A stretch of 64,000 nucleotides of DNA. Origin: Trichostrongylus colubriformis. Taxonomy: Eukaryota; Nematoda; Chromadorea; Rhabditida; Trichostrongylidae. The stretch covers positions 23,038,068-23,102,067 of the forward strand of contig OZ022259.1 in the NCBI GenBank assembly GCA_963978905.1, given 5' to 3'. Positions 1 to 11,597 of this stretch are shown in pieces (the first letter of the stretch is position 1; every line of letters begins with the position of its first letter). The position numbers were made by a program, and so were the translations under genes. Below the pieces are notes generated by a model. That model ran no database searches and was not told the DNA's origin. It saw nothing but the letters and a program-made list of their open reading frames with translations.

Positions 1-410
1 GACGAGTTTCTGAAAGTCTTGAAAGAGGCCAGGGCACAGTGGGCGGAGCTCACTCAGTGGGAGTCCATACAACAAAATTTCATAACTCGGTTCCAACGCA
101 GCCTTGAGACCAGGAAAAATCGGCAGAAATTACCAATCCATGAGAGAAACCCGCCCGCAGTGGGCGGAGCGTGACGCGGTAATGGGTAGTGAGTAAATTT
201 ATAGAAAAAGCAATTTCGATGGACCCACTGACGTTCATGGCGTTACGCGCGCAGTAGTGTGTGCTGGCCCAGTTGGTTTACCATATCGTGATAAGCGCAG
301 TACTAAGCGCTAGCCCAACTGGTATCTCCACAAGTACCTGTCAATATTCGGAATTCTACGTAGCTTGGCGGTCGAAACATCCCGTTGCTACCGATAAGGT
401 AGTATAAAGT

Positions 411-561
411 ACCAGTTGGGCTAACGCACAGTACTGCGCGAATAACAGGACAGAATTATGTAGTGGGGAAATGATCGAAACTGAGCAACCGGTGTTGAAA
501 AATCTATCTCACACAGTACAACATTGTGATAAGCGCAGTACAGAGGGTTAGCCCAACTGGT
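411..561. repeat. Short inverted repeat with ACCAGTTGG ends
   Basis: The left end at 411 and the right end at about 561 are inverted copies of each other. They begin ACCAGTTGGGCTAAC or its close variant and then contain a GCGCAGTAC core. The same end motif bounds the 250-bp blocks at 13,840, 16,566 and 18,236, so this is probably a shorter relative of that block. Confidence 0.55.
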
Positions 562-1302
562 ATTTCTACGAATAGCTATCTTACTTACTTGCACAGATAC
601 TTAGACGGCCCGTCATCACTGGTTGTGCGAGCTCCGACACGATTCCATTCGATTCGTTCTTTCGCGATCGTCACCCAGCTCGTTGGTTGACTTCGTTGGG
701 TGGCGACCACGAAAACCAACCATTCTGGAATTTCTCATTGACGCGTTCAACGTACACATACCCCCTCTTTTGGGAGGTCTTCCTCGGGGACGTGGACAAT
801 CTCAGGGGATCCACTCCACTGTTCTTCTCGTCCACCTATCGTCTTCTCTCCGCATTATATGACCATCGGTGTTTGGCCTTCGACGCGTATTCCGCAGTGT
901 CTCGTAGACGAGACATCTGCCTCAAATCGGACTGCGAAGCCTTGCACAATATTGGGATAGCCGGGTGTACTTCAGAAGACATCTCTCGAGTGCTCTGTGA
1001 GTCGCCTGCGAGGACTGCGCCGTCGCTGACGTATCAGGCCACGTCTCGGCAGCGTAACACAGAGCAGAAAGGACTGTCGAGTCAAATAGACGAGCGCGTT
1101 GGTCACGATCCTATAGCTGGTCAGTGGCCTCTTTAATAAACCCGTAGGCTGACCACGCATCGCCACACACAAGTAGCTATCACAATACGGAATTCTATAT
1201 AATTTAGTAGTCGAAACATCCCGCTGCTACTGTTACCGGAGCACAATGTATATTCTTTTGCTAAGCATTTAGTGCTTAAAGGCAGTGTAAGGGGTAATTC
1301 GC

Positions 1303-1999
1303 TTACATCATTCATTCCAGTCGCGGATACTGACCGGTGGACGTTTCCACCACGAAAGATTGCACGTCAAGCACCATGTCATTTCGATCGATACGGCCTT
1401 AATACGATACGATAAGTATCATTCTGCTATCACGCGTATTACTCTACACCTCAGCCATTCCTCGGCGAAGTCGACCCTAGGAGGCGGGCTGCCCTAAGAA
1501 AGGCGGCTTGCCCTGATGAGACCGCCTCCGCCAAAGCTCTCGGGGGCCCCTTCCGCTGGGGATTTCGCCATATCTGAGCCTTTCAGTCCCGCATATTTTC
1601 AGTAAATGACTCTTTTTTGGATTCCTTATCACCCACATTACCCCTAACACTGTCTTTAATGGCAGTGATAGGGGTAATGTGGGTGATGAGGAATCCCTAA
1701 ACGAGTCATTCACTGAAAAACTACGGGTCTGAAAGGCCTATGTATGGCGAAATCCCGCGCGGTGGGCGCCCCTTGTGATGTGGCGGAGGCGGCCTTATCA
1801 GAGCAAGCCCCCTTTCTCGTAGCAACCCCCCTCCTTGAGTCGACTTTGCCGAATAATAGAGCAATGAGCGTGATAGCAGAACGATACTTGCCGTATCGTA
1901 TTAATGCCGTATTGATCGAAATGACGTAGTGCTTGACATGCCAGCTTTGGTGGTGAGCAAGCCCACCTGTCAGTATCAAAGCTTGGAATGAATGATATG
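1303..1999. mobile_element. Long foldback element, about 0.7 kb
   Basis: The two halves are diverged inverted copies meeting near 1,655. Left-arm landmarks such as CATCATTCATTCCA, the CATTTCGATCGATACGGC block and the GATTTCGCCATA block reappear in reverse order on the other strand in the right arm. The centre is a tighter palindrome built on ACCCCTAACACTG. Related sequence occurs near 55,320. There is no transposase reading frame, so it is non-autonomous. Confidence 0.7.
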
Positions 2000-2529
2000 G
2001 CTGGATTATCCCGACCACTGCCTTGAAGCTATTAGCTGTCGGCGATCTGTTCATTTACTATTGCATATCACACCACTGAGGGAGGCCATCACTTTTCGGC
2101 GGTTCAGAAGCCTTAGCGGTCAATACCTCTTGTACAAAGATATCGACGACTATGTAAATGGACCGGAATGAAATATCTTTTCCCAATAATCACTTAACCC
2201 TTCGGCTGAAGTGTTCACATTGGGGATTCAGATAGCTTAATGATCGACAATTTTGTGCTCGATTCCATCGAGTGGTAGTAATTTGTTCGCTTGCTGAGCA
2301 TCTATTTCCTGCCTGTTGGTGGTAGATCCATATGCCAGTTATCGATGCTTATCGTTTTCGTAAACACGCATCACTATTTGGAATTTTACATATTCTTGCT
2401 GTCGATACCCAGCATTGTAGCTAGTAATGCATGAGAAAATGGATCACTTGCTTTGTCACAAACCATTGTTCGGGATGCTAGGCAATTTAGCGGTCCATAC
2501 ATTGCCAGCTGATATATATTCTATCCCTC

Positions 2530-2910
2530 TATTATATAAATCATTTACTTTGTTCGTCGGTTTGTATGTCGGTTTGTATGTCGGTTTGTATGTCGGTTTG
2601 TATGTCGGTTTGTATGTCGGTATGTATGTCTGTCCGTTCGCAAGTGAGTGATTGTGATTATGGAGTGATAGAGCAAAACAACCGCTCTATGTTGGGAGAG
2701 ACCGATGGGTGTTGGGGTATCACTGTGCGGCTATGTTGTCGTAGTGATAGCACCTACTGCTTATATAAACGGCTATTTCATACTCTCGCCGTCATTCTGG
2801 GGTGTGCTGACGTCTGAAGGTGTCGGCACACTGGGATGGCATGCAATATGTTGGGTCTTGGGAAGAGCACTGCCGTTTGAACTTAACCGATCACGGAGTG
2901 GTTAACTTTG
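2530..2910. repeat. Dispersed repeat, copy A
   Basis: This segment matches 13,225-13,530. Shared parts are a TATA-like start, a GTCGGTTTGTATGTC-type run, the CGTCATTCTG block and the end GTGTCGGCACACTGGGATGG. The copy at 13,225 lacks the expanded 12-bp tandem run. No gene is seen. Confidence 0.65.
2555..2632. repeat. 12-bp minisatellite
   Basis: About six head-to-tail copies of a 12-bp unit (TATGTCGGTTTG), the last with one change. Because 12 is a multiple of three, overlapping frames read as periodic peptides; these are artefacts and not genes. Confidence 0.9.
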
Positions 2911-3010
2911 TAAATGGAAACGATTGCAATATTTTTTACAAAACACGGCCCCCTCAGACAGCTATCATAATCATACCCTATATATAAACCAGGAGTTTGG
3001 TTTGTCCGTT

Positions 3011-3037
3011 TGCGTGTGTGTGTGTGTGTGTGTGTGT
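3011..3037. repeat. GT microsatellite
   Basis: A run of alternating GT directly upstream of the SL1-like sequence at 3,039. Confidence 0.9.
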
Positions 3038-3038
3038 C

Positions 3039-3060
3039 GGTTCAATTACCCAAGTTTGAG
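3039..3060 (+). other. SL1 spliced-leader-like sequence, copy 1
   Basis: This matches the 22-nt nematode spliced leader SL1 at 21 of 22 positions, with one T to C change at position 5. It is followed at once by GTACGTGAC, a good splice donor, which is the arrangement in an SL RNA gene. The downstream bases are only loosely like known SL1 RNA introns. I see no clear Sm-binding site (AAUUUUUGG type). It is more likely a fragment derived from an SL RNA gene and captured in the satellite than a working gene. Confidence 0.7.
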
Positions 3061-6000
3061 GTACGTGACACTATACAGACCCTCAGAAGTTAGCAGGAAA
3101 GGTCGAGCCAAGTGCTGGCTGGGTGAGGCGTAATGGGGGATGTACAGAACTCACATTGACTTTGTCGATATCGATTGAATCGATCGGTATTGATCGAATA
3201 TATCGGCTTTGTGCAGAAGGCTCATGTACCCGATCCAACGGAAGGTCGGCTCATCAGCGGGAAAGGTCGGGTCAAGTGTGGGTTGGGTGGGGAATGGTAG
3301 GAGATGCACTCATGAAAGTTGAAATTCTGCAACACACGCATCACCGATCGATATTGATTGAAAATATCGGTTTTTGTGCAGAAGGCTGGAAACGACTTAT
3401 GGACCATACTATTGCTTAAGTGCCCTCATGAAAGTTGAAATTCTATAAGATGATGCATCACCGATCGATATTGATTGAAAATATCGGTTTTTGTGCAGAA
3501 GGTTGGAAACGGCTAATGGACCATACTATCGATTAAGTGCCCTCATAGAAGTTAAAATTCTACAACATCATGCATCACCGATCAATATTGATTGAAAATA
3601 TCGGTTTTGTGCAGAAGGTTGGAAACGGCTTATGGACCACAATACAGAATGAGTACCCTCATAGAAGTTAAAATTCTATAACATCATGCATCACCGATCG
3701 ATATTGATTGAAAATATCGGTTTTTGTGCAGAAGGTTGGAAACGGCTAATGGACCATACTATCGATTAAGTGCCCTCATAGAAGTTAAAATTCTACAACA
3801 TCATGCATCACCGATCAATATTGATTGAAAATATCGGTTTTGTGCAGAAGGTTGGAAACGGCTTATGGACCACAATACAGAGTGAGTGCCCTCATAGAAT
3901 TTAAAATTCTATAACATCATGCATCACCGATCGATATTGATCGAAAATATCGGCTTTGCGCAGAAGACTCATGTACCCGATCCAACGGAAGGTCGGCTCA
4001 TCAGCGGGAAAGGTCGGGTCAAGTGTGGGTTGGGTGGGGAATGGTAGGAGATGCACTCATGAAAGTTGAAATTCTGCAACACACGCATCACCGATCAATA
4101 TTGATTGAAAATATCGGTTTTGTGCAGAAGGTTGGAAACGGCTTATGGACCACAATACAGAGTGAGTGCCCTCATAGAAGTTAAAATTCTATAACATCAT
4201 GCATCACCGATCGATATTGATTGAAAATATCGGTTTTTGTGCAAAAGGCTGGAAACGGCTCATGGACCTACTATTGATTAAGTGCCCTCATAGAGGTTGA
4301 AATTCTACAACATCATGCATCACCGATCACTTTGTGCAGAAGGCTGGAAACGGCTCATGTACCCGATCCAACGGAAGGTCGGCTCATCAGCGGGAAAGGT
4401 CGGGTCAAGTATGGGTTGGGTGGGGAATGGTAGGAGATGCACTCATGAAAGTTGAAATTCTGCAACACACGCATCACCGATCGATATTGATTGAAAATAT
4501 CGGTTTTTGTGCAGAAGGCTGGAAACGACTTATGGACCATACTATTGCTTAAGTGCCCTCATAGAGGTTGAAATTCTACAACATCATGCATCACCGATCA
4601 CTTTGTGCAGAAGGCTGGAAACGGCTCATGTACCCGATCCAACGGAAGGTCGGCTCATCAGCGGGAAAGGTCGGGTCAAGTATGGGTTGGGTGGGGAATG
4701 GTAGGAGATGCACTCATGAAAGTTGAAATTCTGCAACACACGCATCACCGATCGATATTGATTGAAAATATCGGTTTTTGTGCAGAAGGCTGGAAACGAC
4801 TTATGGACCATACTATTGCTTAAGTGCCCTCATAGAGGTTGAAATTCTACAACATCATGCATCACCGATCAATATTGATTGAAAATATCGGTTTTTGTGC
4901 AGAAGGCTGGAAACGGCTTATGGACCATACTACTGATTAATATCCCTCATAATAATTGAAATTCTACAACATCATGCATCACCGATCAATATTGATTGAA
5001 AATATCGGTTTTGTGCAGAAGGTTGGAAACGGCTTATGGACCACAATACAGAATGAGTGCCCTCATAGAAGTTAAAATTCTATAACATCATGCATCGCCG
5101 ATCGATATTGATCGAAAATATCGGCTTTGCGCAGAAGGCTCATGTACCCGATCCAACGGAAGGTCGGCTCATCAGCGGGAAAGGTCGGGTCAAGTGTGGG
5201 TTGGGTGGGGAATGGTAGGAGATGCACTCATGAAAGTCGAAATTCTGCAACACACGCATCACCGATCAATATTGATTGAAAATATCGGTTTTGTGCAGAA
5301 GGTTGGAGACGGCTTATGGACCACAATGCAGAATGAGTACCCTCATAGAAGTTAAAATTCTATAACATCATGCATCACCGATCGATATTGATTGAAAATA
5401 TCGGTTTTTGTGCAGAAGGCCGGAAACGGCTCATGTACCCGATCCAACGGAAGGTCGGCTCATCGGCGGGAAAGGTCGGGTCAAGTATGGGTTGGGTGGG
5501 GAATGGTAGGAGATGCACTCATGAAAGTTGAAATTCTGCAACACACGCATCACCGATCGATATTGATTGAAAATATCGGTTTTTGTGCAGAAGGCTGGAA
5601 ACGACTTATGGACCATACTATTGCTTAAGTGCCCTCATAGAGGTTGAAATTCTACAACATCATGCATCACCGATCACTTTGTGCAGAAGGCTGGAAACGG
5701 CTCATGTACCCGATCCAACGGAAGGTCGGCTCATCAGCGGGAAAGGTCGGGTCAAGTATGGGTTGGGTGGGGAATGGTAGGAGATGCACTCATGAAAGTT
5801 GAAATTCTGCAACACACGCATCACCGATCGATATTGATTGAAAATATCGGTTTTTGTGCAGAAGGCTGGAAACGACTTATGGACCATACTATTGCTTAAG
5901 TGCCCTCATAGAGGTTGAAATTCTACAACATCATGCATCACCGATCAATATTGATTGAAAATATCGGTTTTTGTGCAGAAGGCTGGAAACGGCTTATGGA

Positions 6001-6725
6001 CCATACTACTGATTAATATCCCTCATAATAATTGAAATTCTACAACATCATGCATCACCGATCAATATTGATTGAAAATATCGGTTTTGTGCAGAAGGTT
6101 GGAAACGGCTTATGGACCACAATACAGAATGAGTGCCCTCATAGAAGTTAAAATTCTATAACATCATGCATCGCCGATCGATATTGATCGAAAATATCGG
6201 CTTTGCGCAGAAGGCTCATGTACCCGATCCAACGGAAGGTCGGCTCATCAGCGGGAAAGGTCGGGTCAAGTGTGGGTTGGGTGGGGAATGGTAGGAGATG
6301 CACTCATGAAAGTCGAAATTCTGCAACACACGCATCACCGATCAATATTGATTGAAAATATCGGTTTTGTGCAGAAGGTTGGAAACGGCTTATGGACCAC
6401 AATACAGAATGAGTGCCCTCATAGAAGTTAAAATTCTATAACATCATGCATCACCGATCGATATTGATTGAAAATATCGGTTTTTGTGCAGAAGGCTGGA
6501 AACGGCTCATGGACCATACTACTGATTAATATCCCTCATAATAATTGAAATTTTACAACAACATGTGTCACCGATCGATATTGATTGAAAATATCGGTTT
6601 TTGTGCAGAAGGTTGGAAACGGCTTATGGACCATACTATTGATTAAGTTCCCTCATAATCATACCCTATATATAAATCAGGAGTTTGGTGTGTTTGTTTG
6701 TAAAATGATGTTTGTGTGTCTGTCC

Positions 6726-6747
6726 GGTTTAGTTATCCAAGTTTGAG
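6726..6747 (+). other. SL1 spliced-leader-like sequence, copy 2
   Basis: Matches SL1 at 20 of 22 positions, including the last 11 bases CCAAGTTTGAG, and is followed by GTACTCGAC. It lies in the 1,014-bp module of the satellite. Confidence 0.6.
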
Positions 6748-7738
6748 GTACTCGACACTCGACATATCTTCCGAAATTAGTGGGAAAGGTCGGCTCACGT
6801 GTGAGTTGGGTGGGGAATATTAGGAAATGTTCAGAGCGCACATAGACTTTGTCGGACTCCGCCCTCTGTGAGCGAGGCGGGCGATAGAATGCATCAATAT
6901 TGATTGAAATTATCGGTTTTTCCGGAGAAGGCTGGAAAAGGCTTACTGACCATATTGATTTAGTGCCCTCATAAAAGTTGAAATTCTATAACAACATGCA
7001 TCACCGGTCAATATTGATTGAAAATATCGATTTTTGTGCAGAAGACAGGAAACGGCCAATGGACCATACTATTGATTTAGTGCCCTCATAAAAGTTGAAA
7101 TATAACATCATGCATCACCGATCAATATTGATTGAAAATATCGGTTTTTGTGCAGAGGGCTGGAAACGGCTCATGGACCATACTACTGAGTGAGTGCTCT
7201 CATAGGATTTAAAATTCTACAACATCATGCATCACCGATCGATATTGATTGAAAATATCGGTTTTTATGCAGAAGGCTGGAAACAGCTTATGGTCCATAT
7301 TACTAATTGAGTGCCCTCATGGAAATTTAAACTCTACAACATCATGCAACACCGATCGATATTGATTGAAAATGTCGGTTTTTGTGCAGAAGGCTGGAAA
7401 CGGCTCATGGTCCATATTACTGATTGAGTGTCCTCATAGAAGTTAAAATTTCGCAACATCTGCAGCACCGATCGATATTGATTGAAAATATCGGTTTTTG
7501 TGCAGAAGGCTGGAAACTGCTCATGGTCCGTATTACTGATTAAGTGCCCTCATAGAAGTTAAAATTTCGCAACATCTGCAGCACCGATCGATATTGATTG
7601 AAAATATCGGTTTTTGTGCAGAAGGTTGGAAACGGCTTATGGACCATACTATTGATTAAGTTCCCTCATAATCATACCCTATATATAAACCAGGAGTTTG
7701 GTGTGTTTGTTTGTAAAATGATGTTTGTGTGTCCGTCC

Positions 7739-7760
7739 GGTTTAGTTATCCAAGTTTGAG
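7739..7760 (+). other. SL1 spliced-leader-like sequence, copy 3
   Basis: Identical to copy 2 in all 22 positions and in the following GTACTCGACAC. It arose by duplication of the 1,014-bp module. Confidence 0.6.
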
Positions 7761-10706
7761 GTACTCGACACCCGACATATCTTCCGAAATTAGTGGGAAA
7801 GGTCGGCTCACGTGTGAGTTGGGTGGGGAATATTAGGAAATGTACAGAGCGCACACAGACTTTGTCGGACTCCGCCCTCTGTGAGCGGGGCGGGCGATAG
7901 AATGCATCAATATTGATTGAAATTATCGGTTTTTCCGGAGAAGGCTGGAAAAGGCTTACTGACCATATTGATTTAGTGCCCTCATAAAAGTTGAAATTCT
8001 ATAACAACATGCATCACCGGTCAATATTGATTGAAAATATCGATTTTTGTGCAGAAGACAGGAAACGGCCAATGGACCATACTATTGATTTAGTGCCCTC
8101 ATAAAAGTTGAAATTCTATAACATCATGCATCACCGATCAATATTGATTGAAAATATCGGTTTTTGTGCAGAGGGCTGGAAACGGCTCATGGACCATACT
8201 ACTGAGTGAGTGCTCTCATGGAAATTTGAACTCTACAACATCATGCAACACCGATCGATATTGATTGAAAATATCGGTTTTTGTGCAGAAGGCTGGAAAC
8301 GGCTCATGGTTCATATTACTGATTGAGTGTCCTCATAGAAGTTAAAATTTCGCAACATCTGCAGCACCGATCGATATTGATTGAAAATATCGGTTTTTGT
8401 GCAGAAGGCTGGAAACTGCTCATGGTCCATATTACTGATTAAGTGCCCTCATAGAAGTTACAATTTCGCAACATCTGCAGCACCGATCGATATTGATTGA
8501 AAATATCGGTTTTTGTGCAGAAGGCTATAAACGGCTCATAGTCCATATTATTGATTAAGTGCCCTCATAAAAGTCAAAATTCTACAACATGCATCACCGA
8601 TTAGTCATACCCTATATATAAACCAGGAGTTTGGTGTATTTGTTTGTGCGAATGTTTGTTTGTCTGCCCGCTCGATTCTCGGTTTTACCACGAAGACAAG
8701 TGGGGGAGGTGAGGTCATGTTGGGGTTGGGAGAGCATGGTCCATGATGTACAGAGCGGACATGTACAATGTGAGACTCCGCCTACAGTGGACGGGACGTT
8801 CGCTGCATTGTCCTCATGTCAATGCCAAAATTCTATAATTCGTCTCAAAATTGCCCGGACATCGGGAGATGGTGGACCAAGATGAGACATACCCTGTTTA
8901 TAAACCAGGAGTTTGGTGAGTTTGGTTGTACGTATGTGCTCGATTCTCAGTTTTGCCAGAAAGGCAAGCTGGCAGGTCAGGAAGTTTAGGTTGGTTGAGG
9001 CATGGTGCAAGATGTACTGAGCGCACATGTGCAATGTAGGACTTCGCCTACTGTGGGCGGGGCTTGCGTCAAAATGGTCGGTGTTTGGGTGTGAAATTTT
9101 ATAATTCGTCTCAAATTTGCTGGAATGTCGAAAAAGTGGGTGAAGTCGAGTTTGGTAGTGCCACCTCCAGAACGCGGAGCGAGGTCTAGGATGTATTCAG
9201 CACATCGTCATCAGATGCTATCATACCCTATTTATAAACCAGGAGTTTGGTGTGTCTATCATTTTGTATGTCTGTCTGTCTGATATTCAGTACCGCCTGA
9301 AAAACAAGCGGGGAACTCAGGTCAAGTGTAGGTCAGGTAGGGCATGGTAGAAGTTTGCAATGTGCATATGGACTGTGTGGTAGTACGCCTACTGTGGGTG
9401 GGGTTTGCGGTCAAAATGTTCGGTGTTTGGGTGCAAAATTGGTGCCTTCGCAGTGAGGGACATCTAACAAAACGCTGTGTGTCTAGGCATCTCGGAGGAA
9501 ACTTTGAGGGGTAACTCTGCAACTTGGGGCGCATTTTTTGCCTAAGGATTAGTAGAAAGATCCTATATATCGTTCCAAAAGAATCCGAACGTCGTGAAAA
9601 CTTAGGTGAGGGCGAGGTGATGGAGTTTGTATCTGTGAAGGTAAGAGAGGCCCGCCTTCAATGGGCGGAGCGTGCTCCAAATAGACGGTGCTCACCACGA
9701 TTACCTTTATAACTTGGCTACAGAGCACCCTACAAACCATAACCTTTCATCAAGACCTATATATAAACCAGGAAATGTGTTTATCTGTTATATTGTCTGT
9801 CTGTCCACCCGAAACTTGAAAACTCTGAGAAACAAGCAGGAGAGTTGGGTCAACTTTGGGTTGGGTGAGTCATGGTAGTAGGAGATGTCAAGAGCGCATG
9901 TGAACCATAAGAAGATCCTCCGTTCACTTAAAGGGGACATGCGTCAAAAAAATCGGGTGATGTGGAGAATTCTATAAGTCGTTTCAAAAGAGCCCGGATG
10001 TCGCCAAAAAGGGAAGGCGGTGAAGGCGAGTTTGTGGTGTTTGTCGCAGGTAAGAGGGACCCGCCTTCAAGAGCGGAGCATGCAATAGATGAAGTCGTGT
10101 TCGTGATTCGATGAAGTCGTGTTTTTGTCATTCATGAGAAATTACACTTCCTCTACATAGCGGTCTGGGGACCGAGTAAAAGCCGAGCAGTGTTTAACCG
10201 TGACAAAAATATACCAAATTAGAAGGGTAGACGGAGCCTAAGCTGGGATATTGGTTGAAAATATTGGTTTTTAATCGGAAGGCTGATAACGGCTTCTCAA
10301 CCATGCCATTGAGTGAGTGCCCAAGAAGTTGGAATCCTGTAGCCTCAACCTATCATCATACTCTATATAAAAAGCAGGAGTTTGGTGTTTGTACTGTTGT
10401 GTGTCCGTCCGCTCGCTTCTTGGTTCTACCAGAAAAACGAGTGCGGGAGGTCAGGTCAAGTTTGGCTTGGATTTGGCATGGTCCAAGATGCTCAGAGCGC
10501 ACAGAGACTCCGCGGGGCGTGCGCGCATTGTCTTCGGACCAGTGCCAACATTCTGTAGATCGTCTCAAAATTGCCCCGACATCGGGAAAAGGTGGACCAA
10601 GATGAGATCTGGGTATATGTAGCAGTTGGGGGAAACCCTCCTTCAATGGGCGGCGCGCGCTCCAAGTGGGCGGTGCTAACCACAAGCGTTCATTACGCGG
10701 CTCCAG

Positions 10707-10870
10707 GAGGGAGACGGTCGTTTGGCGCGGCCCCTTGGAGCTAATTTGCCAATGGGGCAATGTCAAAGCTCCTGCTCTAAAAAGGCTTAGGTAAATCTGA
10801 GAGAGTGCAGACGGCCCATGCGCCCCATTTTCAAATTAGCTGCAAGGGCCGCGCCAAACGACATACACCC
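10707..10870. mobile_element. hAT-like miniature element, 164 bp
   Basis: Flanked by a perfect 8-bp target-site duplication GGCTCCAG (10,699-10,706 and 10,871-10,878). The ends are inverted around a TCGTTTGGCGCGG core. A related uninterrupted site is visible near 12,232. An 8-bp duplication is the hallmark of the hAT superfamily. There is no coding capacity. It contains the AAGGCTTAGG motif shared with other elements here. Confidence 0.8.
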
Positions 10871-11174
10871 GGCTCCAGGACAGTGCAGAGACTGAGGAAA
10901 AACCGGTGGAGGTCAGCGAGATCTGAGCTGTGTTCAGCATATCTGAAGGGAGTGGCGACCCGCCCACTGTGGGCGGAGGTAGCAGCCGAAATAGTATTCA
11001 CTCATGAAACATTATAATTCTTCTCCAGAGCGATCTAGGAACCGGGTAAAAACAGAAGTAATGTGCAACAGCTCAAGTAGCATAAATAATGTCGAATGAC
11101 CACGTTAGGCGGAGCCATCGCTACGGTGTTGATTGAAAATATCAGTGTTTGTGCCGAAGGCTGGAAACGGCTTA

Positions 11175-11597
11175 GGCCGCTTTCATACTTTGCGCACCGA
11201 CGCCGTCACGTCACCGGTGGTGACGGCGTCGAACTCATGCAACCGTTTGCCCGCCGCCGGCGACGACGTCCATAGATAATGCACAGCGTTTGCAAAATTC
11301 TTGACCCAATCGCACTACAGTGTGGTGATTGTGGCCGCTTCGAATCCTGGCACTGTGCCAATACACGAAGTGGCCACGATCACCATATTGGCACAGCGCC
11401 AAGATTCGAAGCGGCACAATCACCATACTGTAGTGTGAATGGGTCGAGAATGCAAACGCTGCGCATTATCTATGGACGCCGTCGCCGGCGGCGGGCAAAT
11501 GGTTGCGTGGGTTTGACGCCGTCAACGGCGGTGACGGCGTCAAATTGACGCTGTCGCCGCCGGTAAAGGCGTCGGTTTGCAAAGTATGAAAGCGGCC
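11175..11597. mobile_element. PIF/Harbinger-like foldback MITE, 423 bp
   Basis: The ends are inverted copies starting GGCCGCTTTCATACTTTGC. The element is flanked by TTA at 11,172-11,174 and 11,598-11,600. It sits inside a 117-bp satellite monomer, so the empty site (GGAAACGGCTTATGGACC) is known exactly and confirms the 3-bp TTA duplication. TWA duplications are typical of PIF/Harbinger. The interior is GC-rich, a second palindrome centred near 11,385. Confidence 0.88.

Larger units (their letters stand above)
1..2550. repeat. Decayed composite-repeat fragments
   Basis: No gene is visible. The stretch holds degraded pieces of the composite unit that is intact at 13,840-19,910. Examples are the block near 2,230-2,430 (matching 15,080-15,240 and 16,880-17,050) and shorter relatives at 330-405 and 1,180-1,240. 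Inverted end motifs containing CCAGTTGG occur at about 265, 315, 411 and 550. The open frames here (up to 149 codons) have no splice logic and no recognisable domain. Confidence 0.7.
3130..8620. repeat. Satellite array of about 117-bp monomers
   Basis: Tandem monomers start at about 3,341, 3,458, 3,575 and 3,691 and keep a period of 116-117 bp. Each monomer carries a palindromic core beginning CCGATCGATATTG and ending AAAATATCGG, then GTGCAGAAGG, GGAAACGGCTTATGGACC and CCCTCATAGAAG. A longer variant insert with a GATCCAACGGAAGG block recurs about 271 bp apart. Larger duplications are superimposed: about 1,076 bp (4,507 to 5,583; 4,605 to 5,681) and about 1,014 bp (6,652 to 7,666). Identical short ORFs of 61, 65 and 72 codons are copies of this repeat. 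Confidence 0.95.

Noticed and set aside
623..1136. 149-codon ORF on the plus strand
   Set aside because: No domain, no splice context and location in decayed repeat; overlapping frames are equally open.
2427..2817. Periodic peptides in two frames
   Set aside because: Products of the 12-bp minisatellite at 2,555-2,632.
3039..3160. Functional SL RNA gene
   Set aside because: No convincing Sm site or third stem-loop downstream of the leader, and a GT microsatellite lies where the upstream promoter element should start; kept as an SL1-derived sequence.
3123..5899. Recurrent identical ORFs of 61, 65, 72 and 78 codons on both strands
   Set aside because: They are the satellite monomer read in open frames; identity between copies follows from DNA duplication, and no codon-level constraint is visible.
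3130..8620. CRISPR-like array
   Set aside because: The repeat period of 117 bp has no repeat-spacer alternation, the whole monomer is conserved, and the sequence is eukaryotic.
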